From the NCBI GenBank assembly GCA_002329365.1, contig DCUB01000056.1:1-18172 (forward strand): DNA of 18,172 nucleotides, written 5' to 3'. Positions 13,867 to 18,172 of the stretch are shown in pieces. Source of the stretch: Ruminococcaceae bacterium UBA1425. Its GTDB lineage: Bacteria; Bacillota; Clostridia; Oscillospirales; Acutalibacteraceae. Below the pieces are notes generated by a model. That model saw nothing but the letters and a program-made list of their open reading frames with translations, made no database searches and was not told the origin of the DNA. Numbering within the stretch: position 1 is the stretch's first letter; every line of letters starts with the position of its first letter. The position numbers and the translations under genes are program-made.

Positions 13867-15009
13867 TCAGGAGTACGTTATGTAAAGCTGAATTATATTA
13901 AACCTCTCATCGGACGAGTATCTTGCTTTGTCCGGGTTGATTTTTGCCGAGCAGATATCGAGGGCGCGTTTTTGAAGCACATAAATCCGTTTGTCCATAA
14001 ACAGCGACTTATGCGCCTTTTTGTATGCCTGAGGCGTTGAAAACCTGATTTCCAAAAAATCCTCTCCGGCGTCGGCCGCGTCGGCTATAAGCCCCGTTAT
14101 TTTTTCCTCTGTGGCGAGGGTGTAACCGGAGAACATAAGACCGCTTTTTTCAAAATAGTCCTGCTCCGTTTCGACGCATCTGTTGTCGTTTTCGTAATTC
14201 GAATGCGTCGCGGATATCTGCGCGTCGGTTAAATTGAAATAGGTGTGGCGGATGCTCCTGTCGTGCGCGTCGGCGGGGTCGTCCCATGTGATATCGAGAT
14301 TGTACCAGCCGCCGCCTATATTGACGACGTTCCACATGTGGTCCACCTTTTCTCTGCTGTGATTTTCGGCAACTCCGCACATGACATAGCACTTTATTCC
14401 CATTTTGTCAAACAGGTATTTCGCGGCCTTTGAATATCCCTCGCAGGAGGCGGTGCCGCGCACAAGCGCGTCGTATATTGTCGCGTTGTACTCGTTGTAG
14501 GAACATCTTGAAACAAGGTAATCGTGGACGGCAAGCTCGAGTAAATACTCGTCGGTGACGCCTTTTACGGTTGAGAGGAAGCTTTGGGCGGCTTTTTCGA
14601 CTGCCGCCATCTGGGCGGCGTAAACGTCGCGGTCAATGGCGTATTCGGGATGAAAAAAGGCCCTGCTTCCGGTAAACCTTACCGTGCATTCCCTGCCGGT
14701 AAAATAAAACTCCGGGTTGTCGTAAAGCAGCGCCTCGAAAACGTTGCCGAGCTCGTCTTTTGTCAATGAAGGAACCTTAATGCGCGGAGGATATCCTCCG
14801 GTTTCCGACAGTATACAGTTGTATGCCCGCTTTTCAAGCTCGGAGAGCCTGTTGAAGTAATATTTGTACGCCCCGCCAATTAAGAGCTCCTCCGGCGGTC
14901 TGTTTGCACTGTCTGCACGTTCGAGCATTATGAGGTAACCGAACGCCAGAACGGAGAAGACGAGCGCCGCTATAAGCAAGCGTCTGCATAATCGCAAAAA
15001 ACCTTTCAT
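13867..15009 (-). CDS. Membrane-anchored transglutaminase-like protein
   Basis: A 380-residue protein with an N-terminal basic segment and one membrane helix (about 10-29), so the rest should lie outside the cytoplasmic membrane. The core is a transglutaminase-like fold with the Cys-His-Asp triad: Cys189 in GTASCEGYSKAAKYLF, His224 in DHMWNVVNIGGGWYNLD, and Asp239 in LDITWDDP. YLVSRCSYN upstream is also typical of the family, which includes proteases and peptidoglycan- or protein-modifying enzymes. The first 150 residues and the last 90 are not recognised. ATG 15009 has AAAGGA about 9 bases upstream. It follows the membrane-protein pair by 33 bases and precedes folE by 14, so it belongs to their operon. 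The substrate is unknown. Confidence 0.88.
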   Translation of the reverse strand: MKGFLRLCRRLLIAALVFSVLAFGYLIMLERADSANRPPEELLIGGAYKYYFNRLSELEKRAYNCILSETGGYPPRIKVPSLTKDELGNVFEALLYDNPEFYFTGRECTVRFTGSRAFFHPEYAIDRDVYAAQMAAVEKAAQSFLSTVKGVTDEYLLELAVHDYLVSRCSYNEYNATIYDALVRGTASCEGYSKAAKYLFDKMGIKCYVMCGVAENHSREKVDHMWNVVNIGGGWYNLDITWDDPADAHDRSIRHTYFNLTDAQISATHSNYENDNRCVETEQDYFEKSGLMFSGYTLATEEKITGLIADAADAGEDFLEIRFSTPQAYKKAHKSLFMDKRIYVLQKRALDICSAKINPDKARYSSDERFNIIQLYITYS

Positions 15010-15042
15010 TTATTACCGTCCTTTGTGGATGCCGGGTGCTTT

Positions 15043-15687
15043 TTACTCGCTTGTATCAGCTTCGCTATTGATTTCGGGGGACTTTTCCTTACCGCCCACT
15101 ATGTCAAGCCGCCTGTCTTTAATATCGCGCATAGCGCTGCGGGATATCCTTTGCTTTCGTCCCGGCTTATACTCTTCATTGTACTTCCAGGGGTAGTTTC
15201 TTTCCTTTATCGGCTTCGGTTTGTTTACCGGCGGCTCGCAGAAATAGAAGGCGTCCTTGCGGAGCATATAATAAAAAACAATGATGACCATTATTACCAA
15301 CGAAAGAATAAAAGAGATTATGAACGTAATATCGGCGAAAATATCTACTTTTATCACATCGGGTAAAGCACGGTTGAATACAGGCTTGATATGACCGTAA
15401 AGAATCAGGGAAGCCAAAACAATCCTCAGGCCGAAATACACAAAAATTCCGTAAAACGCGTATCCGGAATAAGTCACAAAGCCTGCCTGCGTTATAATGT
15501 TGACTATAATCTGAACAGCCTTTGTTACCAGATAGGTATATAAGACATAGCGGGAAGCAGCGGCCAATAAAAAGTCCTTGCTTATATAATAGCAATAGAA
15601 GAAATAAAAAGTAATGACCAAATCCGCGGGAAGGAACAGCAGCCTAATAAAATTGTGGAATTTCATCGGCATGTCAAAATTGTCCAT
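15043..15687 (-). CDS. Four-helix membrane protein, paralogue B of a tandem pair
   Basis: A 214-residue integral membrane protein of unknown function. Four hydrophobic segments lie near 16-34, 48-68, 76-98 and 118-140, followed by a charged C-terminal tail of about 70 residues. It shares with the upstream neighbour MKFHxF at residue 8, ITQxGF at residue 65, a YY(x)xRK/KR boundary after helix 4, and PW....E.Y.P in the tail, plus KSPE near the end. The matching residue numbers show tandem duplication. ATG 15687 has AAAGG 9 bases upstream; a TTG at 15696 in frame is less likely. No catalytic residues stand out. Confidence 0.82.
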   Translation of the reverse strand: MDNFDMPMKFHNFIRLLFLPADLVITFYFFYCYYISKDFLLAAASRYVLYTYLVTKAVQIIVNIITQAGFVTYSGYAFYGIFVYFGLRIVLASLILYGHIKPVFNRALPDVIKVDIFADITFIISFILSLVIMVIIVFYYMLRKDAFYFCEPPVNKPKPIKERNYPWKYNEEYKPGRKQRISRSAMRDIKDRRLDIVGGKEKSPEINSEADTSE

Positions 15688-15745
15688 ATGGGGCAACCTT
15701 TCAATTACTTATTTTATTTTATTTTATTGCCACATCCAAGTATGC

Positions 15746-16435
15746 TCATTCGGGACTGTCTGAATTATCCTGCCCGTCCTCGTCTTCCGGGCTTTTTTCT
15801 TCAGACAGGCGCTGCAGCCTGCGGGCAGCTATGGTTATCTCTTCCTCCTTCGATATTTTCACGCCGCGATCGGGAACATAGCGTTCCGTATTTCGCCACG
15901 GGTCCTTTTTTCTTTTTATCCCGTTATCCGATTTGCTGAAGCGGAAAAGTTGTTTTCTCTTCGCGTAGTACAAAATAAATACAACAGATAACCCCAGCCC
16001 GAATACTATTCCGAGACCCAGACAGTTTCTATAATAATTTGTTAAATCTGCCAGTGTTTTCGCATCCCTAAACAAGCTGAAACTGGGGTTCGATCTCAGT
16101 GAGGCGTACAGCATGTTATAGATTGCTTCCTCGTTATATATATAGGAGAACATAAAAAACGAATTAGCTATGTTGAGTATACGGATTGCAAGAAAAGAGT
16201 AATAGGAAAAACCATGCATGCGTATAAAGCCTATCTGAGTTATTACATTTAACAGCGCAGTAATAGAAATAAGAATAGCATACGATATTGAAATCTCGGC
16301 TCCGTAAGCGTAAAAAAGCTGTTCTGTGTTTCTTATCATCCAGAAAACTTCGTAAACGTACCCTATTAAAGACAAGGGCAAAATAACAAACTGATTGAAC
16401 CTGTGAAATTTCATTGTAATTTCGCCTGAAGCCAT
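15746..16435 (-). CDS. Four-helix membrane protein, paralogue A of a tandem pair
   Basis: A 229-residue integral membrane protein of unknown function, first gene of the probable five-gene operon. Hydrophobic segments lie near 15-33, 47-68, 77-99 and 138-157. A charged tail follows, with DPWRNTERYVPDRG (178-191), a basic helix with IAARRLQRL (202-210) and a very acidic end (EEKSPEDEDGQDNSDSPE). ATG 16435 has AAGGAG about 10 bases upstream. The MKFHRF start resembles small clostridial membrane proteins I recall only loosely. The copies A and B have diverged strongly, so the duplication is old. Confidence 0.82.
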   Translation of the reverse strand: MASGEITMKFHRFNQFVILPLSLIGYVYEVFWMIRNTEQLFYAYGAEISISYAILISITALLNVITQIGFIRMHGFSYYSFLAIRILNIANSFFMFSYIYNEEAIYNMLYASLRSNPSFSLFRDAKTLADLTNYYRNCLGLGIVFGLGLSVVFILYYAKRKQLFRFSKSDNGIKRKKDPWRNTERYVPDRGVKISKEEEITIAARRLQRLSEEKSPEDEDGQDNSDSPE

Positions 16436-16460
16436 ACGATCTTTTCTCCTTCGTACAGAT

Positions 16461-16490
16461 ATTTTATCATACTTTTGCGGGCGGTGTCAA
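16461..16490 (-). promoter_or_regulatory. Promoter for the membrane-protein operon
   Basis: On the minus strand a perfect TTGACA -35 (16485-16490) and TAAAAT -10 (16461-16466) are separated by 18 bases. The site lies between the ATPase stop and the first membrane-protein gene. It would start transcription near 16454. Confidence 0.6.
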
Positions 16491-16500
16491 ATTATAGGCT

Positions 16501-18030
16501 TTATTTCGCTCTCCAGAATTTCCTGTCAAGGCTCCTGTATTGAACGGCTTCGGATATATGCCCGGTTTCGATTGTTTCGGAGCCGTCAAGGTCGGCTGCC
16601 GTGCGGGCGACGCGCAGTATTTTGTCGTATGCCCTCGCGGACAGGCCGAGGCTTGTAAACGCCTTTTCAAGAAGCACCACAGCCTGTGCCGACGGGCGGC
16701 AGAGCTCGCGCGTCATGGCGGAATCCATGCGGGCGTTGCAGGAAACACCCGTTCCGGAAAGCCGCTTTTGCTGGATTGAGCGGGCGAGGTTTACGCGCTT
16801 TCTGATATCGGCGGAGGACTCGCATTCCCCGTCACCCGAAAGCTTGTCGAAATCGACCGGCGGCACCTCTATGTGTATGTCGAGCCTGTCAAGCAGCGGG
16901 CCCGACACCTTGTCAAGATACCTTGCCGCCGCGCCCTTCGGGCAGGTGCAGGGCTTTGAGGGATGCCCGAAATAGCCGCACGGACAGGGGTTCATGGCGC
17001 AAACGAGCATCACGGAGCAGGGAAACGACAGCGTGCCCGCCACTCTCGAAATAGTTATCGTCCCGTCCTCGACAGGCTGGCGCAGTATTTCCATTGCGTT
17101 TCGAGAAAACTCCGGCAGCTCGTCGAGAAAAAGCACGCCGTTGTTTGCAAGCGACACTTCTCCCGGCTTCGGAACGGAGCCGCCGCCCGAAAGCCCCGCG
17201 GGCGAAACGGTGTGGTGCGGCGAACGGAACGGGCGCTGACGCATAAGCCGGACATTGTCGGGCAGCGCGCCGGCTATCGAATAAATCTTTGTCGTTTCAA
17301 GGCTTTCCTCAAAGGTCATGTCGGGCAGAATTGACGGCAGGCGCTTTGCGAGCATGCTTTTTCCGGAGCCGGGCGGGCCGATCATCATTATATTATGCCC
17401 GCCGGCGGCAGCGACCTCAAGCGCGCGGCGCGCCTCAAGCTGACCTCTGACGTCGGCAAAGTCGGGATAACGTCGTTCAGGCTCGGCGGAAAAGGACGAC
17501 GGGTCGACGGGAGAAAGAGGCGTAAAGCCCGTAAGGTGATCTATAATCTCCCTTGCGCCCGCCGCCGCGAAAACCTTTATACCGCTTACAACAGAGCTTT
17601 CGGCAGCGTTCTGAACGGGTACGAAGACCTCGCGTATCCCCGACGCCCGCGCCGCCATGACCATCGGCAGTGCTCCGTTTATTTTGCGCAGGGAACCGTC
17701 GAGCGAAAGCTCGCCGATAAACGCCCTTCCCTCGCGCCCGAACGTAAGCTGCCCGGACGCCGAAAGCAGCGACAGCATCATCGGCAGGTCGTAGACGGAA
17801 CCCTCCTTGCGCACGTCCGCGGGAGCGAGGTTTACTGTAATTCTGCCCGCGGGGAAATCGAAGCCGCAGTTTTTGACGGCGGAACGGACACGGTTGCGCG
17901 ACTCGGAAACAGATTTGTCGGGCAGTCCCACAATGTCAAACTGCGGAAGTCCGCCCGAAATATCCGTTTCAACCTCAACGGGGTATGCCTCCATTCCGAA
18001 CAGCCCCGTGCTGTGTACTTTTGAAAACAT
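16501..18030 (-). CDS. comM: YifB/ComM-family Mg-chelatase-like AAA+ ATPase
   Basis: Hexameric AAA+ ATPase; ComM promotes branch migration during natural transformation, and many non-competent bacteria also keep a YifB-type homologue. 509 residues, the normal length. Domains: N-terminal Lon-like/ChlI-type segment (1-170) with VEVETDISGGLPQFDIVGLPD and SVYDLPMMLSLL; Walker A GPPGSGKS (218-225); PFRSPHHTVSPAGLSGGG; Walker B VLFLDE (299-304); and SGPLLDRLDIHIEVP. A Cys cluster at 349, 351, 361 and 363 (NPCPCGYFG...CTC) is usual for the family. The C-terminal Mg-chelatase domain has LSARAYDKILRVARTAADLDG. ATG 18030 follows a GGGGGA site. No dprA or topA is adjacent in the visible part, although they are frequent neighbours of comM. 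Confidence 0.93.
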   Translation of the reverse strand: MFSKVHSTGLFGMEAYPVEVETDISGGLPQFDIVGLPDKSVSESRNRVRSAVKNCGFDFPAGRITVNLAPADVRKEGSVYDLPMMLSLLSASGQLTFGREGRAFIGELSLDGSLRKINGALPMVMAARASGIREVFVPVQNAAESSVVSGIKVFAAAGAREIIDHLTGFTPLSPVDPSSFSAEPERRYPDFADVRGQLEARRALEVAAAGGHNIMMIGPPGSGKSMLAKRLPSILPDMTFEESLETTKIYSIAGALPDNVRLMRQRPFRSPHHTVSPAGLSGGGSVPKPGEVSLANNGVLFLDELPEFSRNAMEILRQPVEDGTITISRVAGTLSFPCSVMLVCAMNPCPCGYFGHPSKPCTCPKGAAARYLDKVSGPLLDRLDIHIEVPPVDFDKLSGDGECESSADIRKRVNLARSIQQKRLSGTGVSCNARMDSAMTRELCRPSAQAVVLLEKAFTSLGLSARAYDKILRVARTAADLDGSETIETGHISEAVQYRSLDRKFWRAK

Positions 18031-18068
18031 CTGCCGTCCCCCAAGAGCGGATTATCCGCGCTTCTATG

Positions 18069-18090
18069 TAATCCTTACCATACAGGATTA
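18069..18090. promoter_or_regulatory. 22-bp inverted repeat upstream of the ATPase gene
   Basis: TAATCCT (18069-18075) and AGGATTA (18084-18090) are perfect inverted copies with an 8-base spacer, about 40 bases before the ATPase start. The size and position suit a repressor operator near the promoter, but no clear -35/-10 pair could be assigned. The remaining bases to 18172 are AT-rich with nothing else supported. Confidence 0.35.
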
Positions 18091-18172
18091 ATATATCACA
18101 TTCATATGGTGAAGTCTATTGTTTTTATTGAAATATGTAATATTTTGACTGTATATTTCACACATTATGCCT

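Overview
This 18.2 kb window looks like chromosomal backbone from an uncultured Clostridia-type Bacillota, probably a gut Oscillospirales relative. The assignment is inferred from gene content, strong GGAGG-type ribosome binding sites, sigma-A-like promoters, and a GC-rich coding style with AT-rich promoters. TGA is read as a stop, so the code is standard. I saw no rRNA, tRNA, CRISPR array, transposase, phage gene or plasmid gene.

Left part (1-10282). A partial D-Ala-D-X ligase runs off the left edge on the minus strand, and its start resembles the VanG (D-Ala-D-Ser) type. An AT-rich divergent promoter region follows. A plus-strand series then carries an unrecognised two-domain protein, gyrB, gyrA, a small membrane-anchored unknown protein, mgsA (methylglyoxal synthase), hisS and aspS. 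gyrB/gyrA and hisS/aspS are tightly spaced pairs. A 157-bp near-palindromic element with TA-ended terminal inverted repeats fills the mgsA-hisS gap and looks like a MITE-type repeat.

Middle (10283-10781). About 500 bp hold no convincing gene. They contain a cluster of unrelated palindromic or inverted-repeat modules and then a strong, probably bidirectional, terminator where the converging transcription units meet.

Right part (10782-18172). All genes are on the minus strand. Read in the direction of transcription they are: a YifB/ComM-type AAA+ ATPase; two paralogous four-helix membrane proteins; a membrane-anchored transglutaminase-like protein; folE (GTP cyclohydrolase I); and a calcineurin-like phosphoesterase with a C-terminal beta-rich domain. 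A separately promoted lipoprotein with a C-terminal threonine tail comes last. The five genes from 16435 to 12037 have gaps of 14-58 bp and a plausible promoter in front, so they may be one operon.

The most unusual items are the TA-flanked near-palindrome before hisS, the repeat cluster after aspS, the polythreonine lipoprotein, the membrane-paralogue/transglutaminase/folE/phosphoesterase gene set, and the altered GNH motif of the phosphoesterase. Nothing here proves a new defence or mobile system; the five-gene minus-strand unit is the best candidate for an undescribed function.
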